From: Blasia pusilla
Lineage: Eukaryota; Marchantiophyta; Marchantiopsida; Blasiales
Direction: 5' to 3'
Length of the DNA: 64,000 bases
NCBI GenBank assembly: GCA_050084515.1
Contig: CM114275.1
Location: 9,858,001 to 9,922,000, forward strand
Below the pieces are notes generated by a model. The model was not told the origin of the DNA and did no database searches. It saw nothing but the letters and a program-made list of their open reading frames with translations. Below, one piece after another: positions 24,201 to 36,485 of the stretch (positions are counted from its first letter, which is position 1; every line of letters begins with the position of its first letter). Made by a program: the position numbers and the translations under genes.

Positions 24201-24804
24201 GGGCCATACAAGGAATACTAGTGAGAAGAGAGGGAAAAAATTGACAAGAAAATCAAGAGAAGCTATTGTGCATTTTTTTTAAAGGGAAAATTTATATAGA
24301 TTTAGACAACAATATTGGTCGAAGATATGGTTGACAACAAAACCGGATTGTATCATCCCACACTTGTTCAAGAAGCCAACATTGCTAACTTTAATGGAGT
24401 GTGATCTCCCCAAGTACCTTGGTATCCAAGATTAGGATAACTTATTGGATAGAGAAAATTATGAGATGTATTTTGTGAAAGTCCGAGAGGGCGGGGAAAG
24501 CAATTTGATGATGGATGTCATAGTCTTGGCATACTTGGATGCCATTGAGAGAGCTAGTAACCTTGGTTCTATAGACCAAATTGCACTAGAAGAAAATGGT
24601 GGTTTTATGACTAGGTTTAATGACTCGAATGAGTCACTTATCATGATCCATGACTGATTATGACTAGTGACTAGCAAATTCCTAAAAGCCAAGTCATATA
24701 TTCTAAACAACTAGAATGACTAGATTGGTTTGCTCATATGGAATCTGAAATGACTCAATGATTGAGTCATATAGTAATAACTACCACATCACGAAGATCA
24801 TAGT

Positions 24805-25004
24805 CCGGGGAGTTTTTTCACGAGAACCGGTACAGAACCGGTGTTCCAGAGCCCGGACCGGTAAATTTAGATTTCCAACCGGTTTTCGATATCGTTTACA
24901 AAGAAATCCCCTAAACTGCGCCATTTTTTTCCGACGAGTTTGGATTGAATCGGAAAATTTTGATTTTAGCCGGCTACGATTACTCGTAACCCCGGATCTC
25001 CCCG
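24805..25004 (+). mobile_element. Small terminal-inverted-repeat element, MITE-like, copy 1
   Basis: A 200-base element starting CCGGGGAGTTTTTTCACGAG and ending CCCCGGATCTCCCCG. CCGGGGAG and CTCCCCG(G) are inverted at the two ends. The body has several copies of the palindrome accggt. A second copy, in opposite orientation, lies at 42365-42578 inside gypsy element B, matching at both ends and through the 'aaccggtaca' and 'agccggct' blocks. No coding capacity. Confidence 0.6.
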
Positions 25005-25364
25005 TTCATTGACGAAGATGACTTGTAAAATTGATTGCCACGTCATGTGGATGATGTGTCAATAATTTCATGTCAAAAGGTGACATGGAATAAAATAGGA
25101 CACATCAACTTATGATATGGAATATAGGACAAGAAACATGATAAAGTTATTATGTCATTGATCATGTAATGACTGCAGTAGTCATTCGCATATGGCTCGT
25201 AGTGACAGAGTGTATATGGGTAGACATGTTGCTAGTCATTTGAGGGGGAAGAATTACTTTGTAAATTTGGAGTTGATGAAGAAACATTAGGAAGTAGAGT
25301 AGAAGAAAGAGGGAGTGCATTTGGGTGTGCTTCCTCCTATTTTTCAGATAAGAGATTTCAGAAA

Positions 25365-25727
25365 TTGAAGGAAACACAAGCTTGGATTGCTCAAAAGAAA
25401 CAAAACTTGAAGGCTTGCCTTGAAAGTTCTCAAGCCAAGGTTTTGGATTTCATGGCTAGGAAAAAATGGAATGAATGGTTGGAGAGGATAAATTTGGATG
25501 AGAAGAAAGATGTGTGTGAAAAAGGAGCTTTTAAATATGTCCCAAGGGAGAAGAGGGATGTAGAGTTCAATTGGTCAAGAAGGAATGTACAAAAATATAC
25601 ATTAGGGAGTAGCTCAAGGAAACCACCTCCCACCTCACAAGAAGAAGAATATGATGATATTAGTGACTTTCAAGTTTTGCACCCAAAGGGACGATGTAAG
25701 TTGGCTTATAAGCTTGTTGTTGAGTAG
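25365..25727 (+). CDS. Unrecognised 120-codon open frame
   Basis: A 120-residue reading, highly charged and helix-prone in the first two thirds (Lys/Glu-rich with few hydrophobics), then a Ser/Pro/Glu-rich tail with SSSRKPPPTSQEEEYDD. It resembles the linker or gag-like part of a plant retroelement in composition only. No motif, splice site or promoter supports it as a host gene. It may be a surviving piece of a decayed element. Confidence 0.25.
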   Translation: MKETQAWIAQKKQNLKACLESSQAKVLDFMARKKWNEWLERINLDEKKDVCEKGAFKYVPREKRDVEFNWSRRNVQKYTLGSSSRKPPPTSQEEEYDDISDFQVLHPKGRCKLAYKLVVE

Positions 25728-27486
25728 TTTATATCAAGGAGTGTAGAATATTTTGACAATAGTGGGGAGTACTATGTTGCTTCAACATATGTACAAGAGG
25801 TAAGAAAAAAAGGAGTGTGCACTAGATCTATGGGAGGCGACTCTTGCTCCAGGGAGGGACTTCCACATGTATCCAAATCCTCGAGAAGAGAGCAAGAGTT
25901 ATAATGAGTAGTGGCCTTCTTCTTCTCCTATCGAGGTCCCAAGTGTGATCGTAGTAGACGAAGTTGGTCTTGATGTTCCATCATGTACTATGGATGTACA
26001 GGAAACCATTCCAACACCTGCGAGTTGTGATGTGTCCGTTGGCTTTCCATGTGTTGAAATGAACTTGCCACAAGGAGAAATCTTGTAGGTAGCTCTCATG
26101 TGGTTGGGGAACGTGTTGGCGAGTCTCCTCATTTAGATATAGAGACCTTAGTTTCAGTTGGACTACCCAAGGCTAGTTTTGGAGTACCTTCTAGTGTTGC
26201 ACGTATGGAGGAAGGTATTCCAACTACTATGTGTGTGATGGTGGTGGCATTTGAAAACCATGTACTGATATCATAATATATCTCATATCCCTACACTTAA
26301 TGTTTTTTTTACCCCATTTGGTGGTGCTTTGGAGTTTCAAGAGACATGGAAACACAATCAAGCTTGTCATAATGGTGATCCTATTATTAGAGGTTCATCG
26401 ATTAAGACACATTCTCACCATGACCTTTATGATGTGACGAAGAAATTTGAAGGTTGCTTCTTCATGTGTATCAAAGAAAAGAAAGGAAAAGAAGAGTGTG
26501 TGAATGTAGAATGAAGATGAGGACAATGTACATGGTGGGGGTTTGGATTTAGTGGATGATATGGATCCATTGATCAAGTTTTTGATCCCCTAATTCTAAG
26601 AGATCTCTAGTATGAGTTCTACGAAGAGTGAGGTATTCCTCCATCCATGAGCCAAGTAGCCAATGTTGTTGAGTGCGGGGAGGTGGAAAGAAATTTTTTA
26701 TATGCCTTGTAACTTCATGTAACTCAAATCATGGCGGAGATAAACACATATCTTCTTGTGGATGGCACCGACATAGAGTCCACGAATATTCCACAACACA
26801 CATTGTTACCCCCTACTATGGAGGAGTGTAGAGAACTAGGGAAGACAAGGTTCTAGGTTCTTCAGGGTATGTTGGTTACACCACCCACTCCATGGGAAAA
26901 AAAGAAGAATTTATGTGGCAAATCAAATATGGAGCAGAAGTGGCGTTAGAATTAGGTAACATCTATAATTTTGTCAACGAGTGCATTATTTTGTTAGTGT
27001 TATTTCTTTAAATTTGTAGTGGAGATCATTTTGAGAAAGGATCACAAAAACATTGTGATGATCGATAAGTTTTATTGACGTGTTCTTTTCAGGTTGGAGC
27101 AAATTCTAGTTTCACATGTCAAATATTTGGTCTTCTTCCCTGTAGAGATTCCTTAGAAATCTTCTAAAGTAATGCACAAATTAGGAGAGGGATTAATACT
27201 CTTCCTCATTATGTACCATCTTATTAATTGTAATAGTTTTGGAGTGACAAATGCCACATTATATTATTGAGTGTTTTTTCATTTGCATTGTAGGAGGTTT
27301 GTGATAGGAAAGGAATGGAAAAAGCTATCTCAAAGACTTATTTTAGGTAGGATAGCAAGAGCTTTCTTTTAGTATTGTAGGCTACAATAAGTTTGAGTGT
27401 AGGTACTCCATGTTTTCAAAATGTTATGTTTTTCCTTCACATATTATTTATGACATTAGGAGAGTAGATATAGTACTAACAGATAG

Positions 27487-27590
27487 CATTCCGTCGATGT
27501 CACAATCATATTGTTGTTTCTTCGTAGGAGATATAGTAATATCATAAGGCATTCCGCCATCGCCATAATCATACTGTTGTTTTTTGTACT
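27487..27590. repeat. Short tandem duplication
   Basis: Two copies of a block of about 58 bases containing 'cattccg', then 'cgataatcata-tgttgttt'-like sequence, at about 27487 and 27548. They differ by a few substitutions. Confidence 0.5.
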
Positions 27591-27882
27591 TTGTTACTAT
27601 GATAGTAGGAGACTTTAAGTGTGTATTGTGAGAATGATCTCATTCCAAATGTTAAACAATAATCTTTTGCGCTCCTATATAGATTTGGATACGAATAGGG
27701 CTATCATAATAGAGACAATACTTCTTGAAGCCATTTTTTCATTATGACATTCTTAGTGTTTCTTTGGTATTTTGGAGATTTAATTACTTCTTTTTTTTTT
27801 CTTGAAGATCATATAATTTCGGAGGTAAGAGGAAATCATTCCCAATCTTTGAGGGCTCGACCGGTTTTTAGGTTTAATTTGC

Positions 27883-27961
27883 GATATAGATTATGCCAAT
27901 TGAGTTGGTAGAGCAATAAGCTTTTTAACTTAAAGGTCGCAAGTTCAAGTCTTGCTATACC
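27883..27961 (+). tRNA. tRNA-Lys(UUU)-like sequence, probably pseudogene or SINE head
   Basis: The seven-base acceptor stem gatatag (27883-27889) pairs with ctatacc (27955-27961) with one mismatch. The T arm gcaag-ttcaagt-cttgc pairs perfectly. The A-box-like 'gagttggtagagc' and B-box-like 'agttcaagtct' are both present. The anticodon arm taag-ctttttaa-ctta would place TTT as the anticodon, but its loop has eight bases instead of seven, and the D stem pairs poorly. It is therefore more likely a decayed tRNA or the head of a tRNA-derived SINE than a working gene. Confidence 0.45.
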
Positions 27962-28243
27962 CAAACTTTGGATACATGGGAATGGGTGCACTTGTTGTTT
28001 TACTTGTTGTTTGATCTCCAAGGCAAGTTTAACTTTTCACTTCCCTATATATCACTCGTAACACCAACAATATATTTTGCACTCTATTGCTCTTGAGATG
28101 AATAAGTTGTAGGTACCCTTGATCTTTTAGCTTTTTTTTAGTACTATAAGTTAAATTTTGTTTCCATGTAGGCACTTAGAGGTTTTACTTTATGGACGTT
28201 CATCCATTTTCTATGACAGTATGAGAATAAATGGATGTGTCCT

Positions 28244-28560
28244 GAAAATGACATCACTCCGAGTGCTAGAAAATACTCTGCTACACTCTTTTCTATGAAG
28301 CAAAAACATATTGATTTGGATGCCATCGAGGATTTTGGAGAAGATTCAGTACTATCGAAAGGCATTCTTTCATTTTCACACTCTTAGGAGAGTTAAGGAG
28401 TAGGTTTTGAAAATGACATCACTGTGAGCACTAGACAATACTATGTTACACTCCTTTCCTAGCTATGAATAAAAAACATGTGGGTTTGGGTGCCATCGAG
28501 GCTTCCAAAGTAGGGTGGTACTATTGGAAGTGATCTTGTCATTATCATATTATTTTCTGT
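28244..28560. repeat. 165-base tandem duplication
   Basis: Block 28244-28408 starts gaaaatgacatcactccgag and is repeated from 28409 (gaaaatgacatcactgtgag), with matching 'tgccatcgagg' blocks in the middle (near 28320 and 28490). The copies are diverged, so the duplication is old. Confidence 0.75.
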
Positions 28561-30164
28561 GGGGGCACAAATTATCCATGGCATTTTATTAACCCAAATC
28601 TTTGTCGCTCTAAGAAGGAATTTTGTCCAAAATGAAGTGTTCGGTTTTTTTTTTTGTGGGGGGGGGGGAGGGTGGAGCGGCGGGAAGTTTGGCTCTTTCA
28701 AATAGTGTTGAACTCAAGACAATGATTGTGTGCAAGTAAGTATGGACTTCAAAAAATCCTATTAACTTGACATCTATCCTTCCTCCACTATATAAAAACT
28801 TGGAAGAGAGGGTGCACGTTAATGGAAGTGATTTGACAAAATTAATTATAGCCATGAAGAAGATGAAACTCCAAGAAAAATTGTCAACGAGGAAGATATC
28901 AGCAAAAGACCTCCATGGGGATCTCCATAACACAACAATAAAAATATTAAATATTAAAAATCCAGTGGTATAAGTTGGAGGACTTCAGTATCGATCAGGG
29001 TATTGGAAACAATGTTAATACCACTAGCTTTTGTAATGGTACATCCAAGTGTAGAGGAGAAAGGTTACGAGAACGAGAGGAATCCTCATACACTACGTAC
29101 TTTTGTGCTTACAGACCTCAAGATAAGTGACACTTGCATCAACCGATTGTGAAAAGGTAAGGCGGGACAAGTGGTGTATTTTTTAACATGGAATAAAAAT
29201 AGGAACATTCCTAGTGGGATTAGAAAAGGAGGGGGATTAATAATCTCTTATTGCAATATCTAATACGTTCAATTTACATCACACCATTCTATTTCCCCAT
29301 AGATGGATGACATATTTCTTTGTGATGGAATAAATTCCTCTATTTATTATAAAGATCAAGCCTTCCCAAATCATGCCCATAAAGTTAACCTTGTGCCCAA
29401 AAATCATCCAAGGGGATAGTTGGAAGCAAGGATGTCTAGCTTTGTCATTTTTTTAATCCGGATTGAAGGCTCCAATGTATGTGGCCAAGATTGTTTACAA
29501 ACAAGGATTACACATTGGCAAGGATGGGAGACCATGCCATGGCGCTAATGACCCAACCAGTTTGGACACTCAAAAAATGTACGCTTCTAGGATCTTGAAG
29601 GAGTTAAGATGTTATATAAAAGAGGGATTTTGATTTGGGATAAGGCCCCATCAGATTATGTGCAAATGGGCTAGCTGATACTTAAGATGTCATCTAAAAC
29701 TTCTCTTGACTTTGAGGAAAACATGATAAGGGATGCTTTCATGCAAATGCATGATATTGCAAAATCAAAGAAGGTGTTGAATATGAAGACTTTGCAATAA
29801 AAAATTTATATAGATGAAAATAAATCTTTGAGTATATTTTTGAACCTCTATGAAGAGAAGGTCTTTATTTACCAGCCTTATTTAGATAATACTAGATCTT
29901 TCACATTGGGATTCCAAAACACTTGGCAATTGCAATTGATGGTGAAATATAGACACAACAGTGTTTTGAGCATAGATTGTAAATTTAGCACCAATCGAAG
30001 TAAGGTTGGCTTCTATTCCTTGAAATCTATAGGAAATGAAAATTGATTTCATTGTTGAATTTTAAAGATTTACTTCAAATATCATTTCTACTTGTAAGAA
30101 GCATGATATGTTGGATCATTGTGTGCATTTTCCTTTGTATATTATTTTAGTGTTCGCCGAGCAT

Positions 30165-30300
30165 CACACTGGAATACCAAGCTACATGTGTTCCAGTGTA
30201 GACATAGAGTCCAAATCAAGACATGTCCATGGACATGGATTGCAAGAGGATGCAAGGTTGCATGTGGATAGTTATCCACATGCAACCTTGTGTAGCTTGG
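30165..30300. repeat. Complex foldback
   Basis: A perfect 18-base inverted repeat with a two-base centre spans 30253-30290. An 8-base-armed palindrome (catgtccatggacatg) lies at 30222-30237. The outer arms ccaagctaca (30177-30186) and tgtagcttgg (30291-30300) enclose both, and cacactggaa/ttccagtgt forms another stem at 30165-30199. Confidence 0.8.
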
Positions 30301-31982
30301 ATTTTAACTAGTAGCTGGAAGGAGGTGCACTTGCATTGGTGAAATGGCTACATGTAGTGGTAACCAAGTTTAGAAGACGACAATCATCTTGGGAGTTGAA
30401 TGCAATCATAGCGGAAAATGCCAACGCCGAGCAAAATGCATTGAGGTATGTTTAGGATATGCAATCATGTGGTATCTTATTGAAGAGACACTCCACAAAT
30501 GCATTTCTTTCTTAACATATGTTGAAATGCCCAACATTCATATATTGATCACATAAGTGAAAAACATCTTGACTTTGTTTTTTCTATGATAGTATAACAT
30601 ATGGATTATTTTACTTGCATGGTAACTTTTACAAAGTCAAGTATAATAATTTGTCTTATGTACGCCATGATTGGTTGAAGTAGCTCAAGCGAAATAATGA
30701 GAGCTCAAATGTCACGACATCTACGAGAGATTTTGTACGTCAATTGATGTGGTACCTACAATAGAGATGCGATCTTGGACGATGCAAGAATCAAGTTGCA
30801 ACAATTATATTTAGACTTCAAGGATGAAGTTAACTTCATAAACTATTTAAGGCCCTAATGGGAGCCAAAATTACGGGGTACCTATAATTCTCTTTTATCT
30901 CTCCAATATATACATAATTGGTATTTGTCAAATCATTCCATTCAGTTTGGTTGTCTATTATAGTACAACTATTAGTATTAACATGAAATTAATGTGTTTC
31001 TATTTTTTCACATTTAAGTGGGTCAAATCGGAGAAGGACTGCCCTTATGCAAACCAAGACACAAATGTTGCAAGTGAAGCATATCATGGTAGCAAGAAGG
31101 CAGTTTTTGCAGTTGACACTAGATGTATGTCTCAAAGAAGAGGAGGCTACCTTGTTTGGAAGCTCGTCAGTTTTATAGAGACTTGGTATTCTCACATTCA
31201 CATGTTGAAGTTTTTTTAACAAAACAAAATAGAAAAGCAATATGTCAATAGTGCAATTTTGAAAGGAAGAGAAATCCCAATGGACAATGTGCATCTAACT
31301 GAATCCAGGGGGCCTCGAGGAGGGGGCAAGTAAGGATGGCACATGTGAGGAGCCAAACCATACCCACAAAATGGTATGAAGTATACAACTATAACACGGA
31401 ATGGGACATTATGATTGTCCTTCATCCTTAAAGGGAAACATCTGCAAACACATGGTAAGAAAAAAATTTGTTTCCCTTGAAAGTCATGCATAATTTGTCT
31501 CATCGTTCATTTTCTATTGCACTAATTAACATTTTTTGATGAGATTTCTCTTCAGATTGCAACTTTTTTGCCAGAGGATTACAACAAACAGGACCTTGTG
31601 AATATACTTGGAACAAGATTGGGCTCTAAGTGGGGAGGAATTACTCAACCAAAAATTTATAAGGACGAATTCAAGAGTTCTTGTAGGTCTTATCTCCAAT
31701 CAAGAAAATCATTACTTGTAAAACAATGAGGGTCATTAGTCATTGAACTCTCAATAGCTGTATCCTCTTCTAGGAAACTCTATTGGAGTGAGTTTCTATT
31801 AACCTATTATTAGTCACCAAAAATTAAAGGAAAAGCATTGGTCATCGTGGACTAATGGACTACAATTACTCTTTGAATTGTAAATGATTGTTATTAGTTT
31901 CCAAGGACTCTCAAACTATGAATAGTCGCCATGTTGCAGAAATAATATATACCAAGGAGGCGGAAACACTTAGTAGGCTTAG

Positions 31983-32455
31983 TGTCACATCTTAGTAGCC
32001 GATAGATAGAGATCGATTGTGGCGATGACATGGAGAGGCAACAGACTCTCTTGAGTGTAACTTCATTCCGAGGTATCGAATGAGGTTGAGGATAGGTCCG
32101 TTGTGTTAGAAACTATGTTTCTGACAACTTTCTTGTTTTGGTCTTTGACAGCTAGGTGTTGAGCAAGTCACCCGCCCATTGTAACCTGTGCAAGCACGTT
32201 ACCTAGAGGATTTCCATTTTTAGGGGAAGAGCCTCATGGCTCTTCCCAAACCTACATAAGGAAGGAAGATGGCTTTCTCAAGCCATCTTTATCATATTGG
32301 GCCGTTGGAGCACCTCTCTTGCTCGTATGTGAGGTAAGAACTAGGGTGCTAGCGTCCAGATTCCCTCGTAACGGAGGATGGACGAGGCTCGATATGCGGA
32401 TGTAGATTCAAGAGTGGAATTTTAGGCAGGGTATGCGGTTTTTACTCCGATTTTT
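31983..32455 (+). repeat. Terminal segment A1 of gypsy C
   Basis: Begins TGTCACATCTTAGTAGCC and ends near tttttactccgattttt. It is repeated as A2 at 36626-37107 and is related to 41341-41591 and 47214-47694 in element B. It contains the hairpin-TATA-hairpin block (32224-32289). It is followed not by segment B but by leader sequence starting agatgagaaagatg. Confidence 0.85.
32224..32289 (+). promoter_or_regulatory. Core promoter of gypsy segment A with flanking hairpins
   Basis: TATA-like tacataag (32253-32260) lies between two perfect inverted repeats: gggaagagcc/ggctcttccc (32224-32247) and aagatggctt/aagccatctt (32266-32289). The same layout recurs at 36875-36937 and 47460-47522, where the TATA reads tatataag. 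The second hairpin would fall about 15-30 bases after the TATA box, near the transcript 5' end. Confidence 0.65.
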
Positions 32456-33927
32456 AGATGAGAAAGATGCAAGTTGGCACGGGGGGATTCATTGTTTGTA
32501 GGTAGGCAAGCGAGTTGCCTTGGTTAAGAGCCCCTAGAGGCGTTGGTTGGCATTTTTCTTTATCATTTTTTTTGTTTGGAAGATCGTGTGTGGAAGTAGT
32601 GACTGTTTTTTGCAGATTTCGTTGGTGCGAGTTGACGGGGGATAGCTGCCAAGTGTGGCGTTGGGTTTGGCGGCGCACGATCGTGAGGGACTAACGGGAA
32701 AGGTCAAAAAATAAAGAGAGAATTTCAGGTCTTGGGGGTTTTTCTAGAGAATTGGCAAAAGAGGCATTGCAACTCGAACGCAAGACCGTGAAAGGGCCAC
32801 AAACGGAAAGAGGGCTGCCACGAGCCGGTTGGAAAGGAGTTGCAGATGTGGAGGAGGTAGCAACGTGGAGGCAAAGCTGCATCTTAAGGGACGCATGCTC
32901 GAGTACATGTCGGGATAGACGAGGGTTTAGGGATAGGAGTTTGGAGTAAGGAAGGGAAATTGGGAGGAGTCGGGTTGGTGGGACGGCTAATGTAGCTATG
33001 GGCTACCTAGCACAAGGTAGGGGGTTTGAGGCGGGCCTCTTGTATAGGGCCATGTGCCCTAGAGTTAGGAAACCAGACGGGAGCTAGGGGTGCGTTGACC
33101 TAGCTGTGAAACTGAGAGAGTGCCAAGGGAGTGAAGACAACAAAGTGAAAAATACAGTCGTAGTCCGACATGTAGTAGGCTTGATCTACATAGGGCTGTG
33201 TGTAGAAATGGGATGGAGAATTTATGCATGTCTTGAAGGGCAATAGATGCTAGCTTTGGCCTTAGAAAAGAAGCCACATCATGGTCTGTTGTCACAATCA
33301 TGTAGTTAAGAGGGTGTGGAGAAGGTACACTGGATGGGGAGCTTACGCCAAAATCAGGGCGTCTAGGGAGGAGTCGGGGTTCAAACACATAGGAGTTAAA
33401 GAACCGTCGATGGATAGGAGGTAGTGAGAGTTAGTTTGAGCTAGAAAGGAGCGGGAAGTAGCCATAAGTTGTTGGAGAGATGGAACCCATACTTGATACA
33501 TGATACGTGGAGGATTGCATAAGACAACGAGCTGCAAGGAGTTGAGTGTGGAGACGCAAGCCAAGAGGTGTTGCACGAGCACAAGGGGTAAGGGAGGAGG
33601 GAAAGTTGCAACTAATAGCGTTCAGTCAAGGCGCATAGGTATGTGGGCCCACGTAGGAGTTGCGGTACTAAACAAGGCATGCATTAAGAGCGAATAAGGC
33701 CGCGCGTGAAGAAGTACGTGGGAAAGAGATAGGCAAGGGTGAGTGCATCATATAGCCAGGCTGCGTCTAGCTTGAAGGGGGCAATCGAAGTTAGGAATGG
33801 TCGTGGTTGGGGTTTCAAAGGGAATGCATGCCAAGTGGGCACATATGGTTGGCGGCACGCCATGGTAGACAGGCTAACCATGGTATGCGACTATAAGGTT
33901 TAGAGGCTGAATGTGGTAGGTTGGACA

Positions 33928-33940
33928 TGGTATCAAAGCC
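33928..33940 (+). promoter_or_regulatory. Candidate tRNA-Met primer binding site of gypsy C
   Basis: TGGTATCAAAGCC follows GGACA and resembles the plant initiator tRNA-Met primer site TGGTATCAGAGCC with one mismatch. It lies 1.94 kb inside the element, which would make the 5' repeat much longer than the repeated A segment. An equivalent was not found in element B. Confidence 0.4.
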
Positions 33941-34429
33941 AGATTGTGATTTGCGACAGGGTGTTACTGGTGAAGACACATGCGTTGATGCCAATAAGTA
34001 GTCGGCATCCGTTGACATGACATTTGACGTGTTGTTGGGGAGAGTGTTATGCCATAGAGGTTGCAGCATACACCACATGGAGGAGTCTGTATTGACCATG
34101 GAGTAGATTGATGGCGAGCGCGTTCAAGTTATCCATTCGAGTCCCTTTTCCCGCACTTGTCTTGTGTCATTGAGGGTGTTGGATATCAGGTAGTAGTTGG
34201 TGCTAGGTGGGTGGCGCAATGGTGACGAGTGTAGTCTTCATGCATTTATAGCATGCTTGTGGATACACGGAGTTTGCCGAGTAAGGGTCACATGTATGAT
34301 CCGAGAGAGGGAGTGAGTAATTTAGGTGAGCTTTGGGAGGCTTAGGGTGAGCTCGAGTGTTGAGTGTGTGTGAGGCCACGTGTCTCATCATGGGATTATT
34401 AGCATAGGTGAGCTAGTGAGGAGTGTGGA

Positions 34430-36420
34430 AGACTCTTGGTGAGTCTGAGTGCTTGAGCATGTGAGAGAGGGTTGTCATCACGACGTTCTTCCAGGGTTCG
34501 GAAGAATGGGGTAGTATGAGCAGTAGTAGTGGTGTGACATGAAGATACATGAGGTATTGAGGGGTTTCTAGTGAGGAACCACCCCGACTCCTATCCATGG
34601 TTGGATCATCATCACTAGAAAACGAGTCTGTTGACGAGATTGTAGACGAAGAGAGTGTCACATGGGAAGAGATGAACGACATGGGACATTGAGGCATGCG
34701 TCATTTCTTAGGTATTGTAGGCATCATAGATATAGATAACTTCATCAAGGAGTTTGACACATGGTGCAACTCCAGGAGATCTGAGCCCCTAGGCGGAACA
34801 ACCCTTTCATGGCATGGAAGGGTTTGTTCCAACATCTACATGGTCCTCCTTTGGATGATCTTAAAATTCAGTAAAGATCGGTGCTTGGAGGATGTATTGG
34901 GCTCCAGGGTATGTGTCCACTAGTGTTTGTGAGTGGTATGATGGAATAGTGAGGGCAGAGAGGCCTATACCATAAGCTCAAGGACTAGATGGAGAGGATG
35001 GTAGTGAGATGGCACAGACCTCTGGTGGTAGAGGCCCACCCAATTTCTGTCCTATAGTGGAGTTCTTCCAAAAATTGGGGAGGAGCTACCAGGGAGTGCG
35101 GACCAACAAGTTGAAGAGTCTATAAGATTTTCAGTGGAGATCAAGTGAGAGTCTGAGAGAGGAATTCATGTGCATGCATAGATTGATCATTGAGACATAT
35201 GGGGTGATTGAGGCATAGTCAATTCAGTATTGGTACGAAATGCTGGATCAGGAGCTACAAAGGAGAGTCTGAGATGCGATGTCGTTTCACACAGCGAAGC
35301 CCACATTGAAGGTGGTCTTCGAGTTCTCTAAGCAGATAGAGCTCAACATGAGTGAGGAGCAAGTAGTGACCACGGGATTTTCACGAGACTCAAGGGATTT
35401 GCACGAGACTCAAGGGATTTGCAAGTAGGACTAGCCTCATAGGTCCCCCAACATGCACAAGTACCATGGGAGCAGGTCGGTGGGCCTAGAGAGTAGGGCG
35501 GGTATCGTGAGCCGATGAGGCAACAAACCGTAATGACATATGTTACCTAGCAAGGACCAAAGTTTGCTTGTTGGACATGTGATGGACCACATAAGCATAG
35601 GGGATTCCCATAGCATGATAGAGGACCAAGGGTGCCTCAGATTGCCCATGAGCCACCTCGAATGGTGCCACCACAATTGCACTGTGATCATTGTCACTGA
35701 TATGATGACACTCATGATAGGTGTTTTGATCTTCACCGAGAGCTACGTTCAGAGGTAGGCATAGGGCCTAGGGGTGGGAGATTTGGTGGAGATTGAGGAG
35801 ATGACAATTATGGTGATAGAGTTCCACCACCAATTGGGGGAGATGGAGGACGTGCACCCAATGCAACGCTCCTCACTCGCATCGATCGGTTGGAGCAGAG
35901 GATTACTGCCATCATGATGATGCACGTAGGGACAGACACTAAGTCGAGAGTAGCTAGAGTGGCTCCAGCCTCCACGTTGTATCAGGATTCGGGAGAGGAT
36001 TATGCGGACTTGAGATTTATATGTAGTATGGCTCAAGTATAGAGTGCTACGGTGGTGACTTGAGGTGGTAAAAGAGTGACCAAGCCATTGAGAGGTGGGA
36101 TGGAGATCCATCCATAGGAGGGGACCGATGGATGGCAGGCCTGGGTTCCACTATCATTTACGTTGTCAGAGGCACTTCACACACTCTCGATGGTGCCTCG
36201 ACCACCAATAGTGCCCATAGGTGAGGCATGTGCGAAGACATCATGAGGAGTTAGAAAGATGACTTCTATGCCGGCTTGAGTAGAGCCAGTGTCGACCATA
36301 TTGTTGGAGGTGGCCAATAGGGTGAGCTTGGCTCCTTTTTTTTTCTGCCATGGAGATAACGATGATGGGACTTGGACCAACGGAGGTGTTCTGGGTGGCC
36401 GCCACATTGTGTGAGCGATC
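34430..36420 (+). pseudogene. gypsy C gag and gag-protease linker
   Basis: The gag start region (about 34560-34790) corresponds to 43586-43807 of element B, with the shared MRHFLG/MRRFLG and acidic Ser-rich stretches. The capsid-like part at 35030-35400 reads FFQKLGRSYQGVRTNKLKSL and EEFMCMHRLIIETYGV with stops. The zinc-knuckle region at 35565-35615 reads CWTCDGPHKHRGF, with the last Cys lost; a second Cys/His cluster follows at about 35680-35730. A coiled segment, LLTRIDRLEQRITAIMM (35865-35920), has a counterpart in D at the window end. The protein would form the particle and bind RNA. Confidence 0.7.
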
Positions 36421-36485
36421 ATGTTAGGTACATATGTGTTTGCTATCTAGAGTTAGGGCGACCCAACTACCAACTAGGGGGGCGG

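Larger units (their letters stand above)
24201..31982. other. Old intergenic sequence with small repeats, no intact gene
   Basis: No recognised protein gene. It holds a small inverted-repeat element (24805-25004), a 120-codon unrecognised frame (25365-25727), a duplicated short block (27487-27590), a tRNA-Lys-like sequence (27883-27961), a 165-base tandem duplication (28244-28560), an A/T- and G-homopolymer run near 28650-28675, and a complex foldback (30165-30300), each listed separately. The remainder is AT-rich with stops in all frames. Confidence 0.5.

Noticed and set aside
28650-28675. T and G homopolymer run as a possible retroposon tail or gap
   Set aside because: It is short, has no associated element and no target duplication; it could be a sequencing-prone homopolymer.
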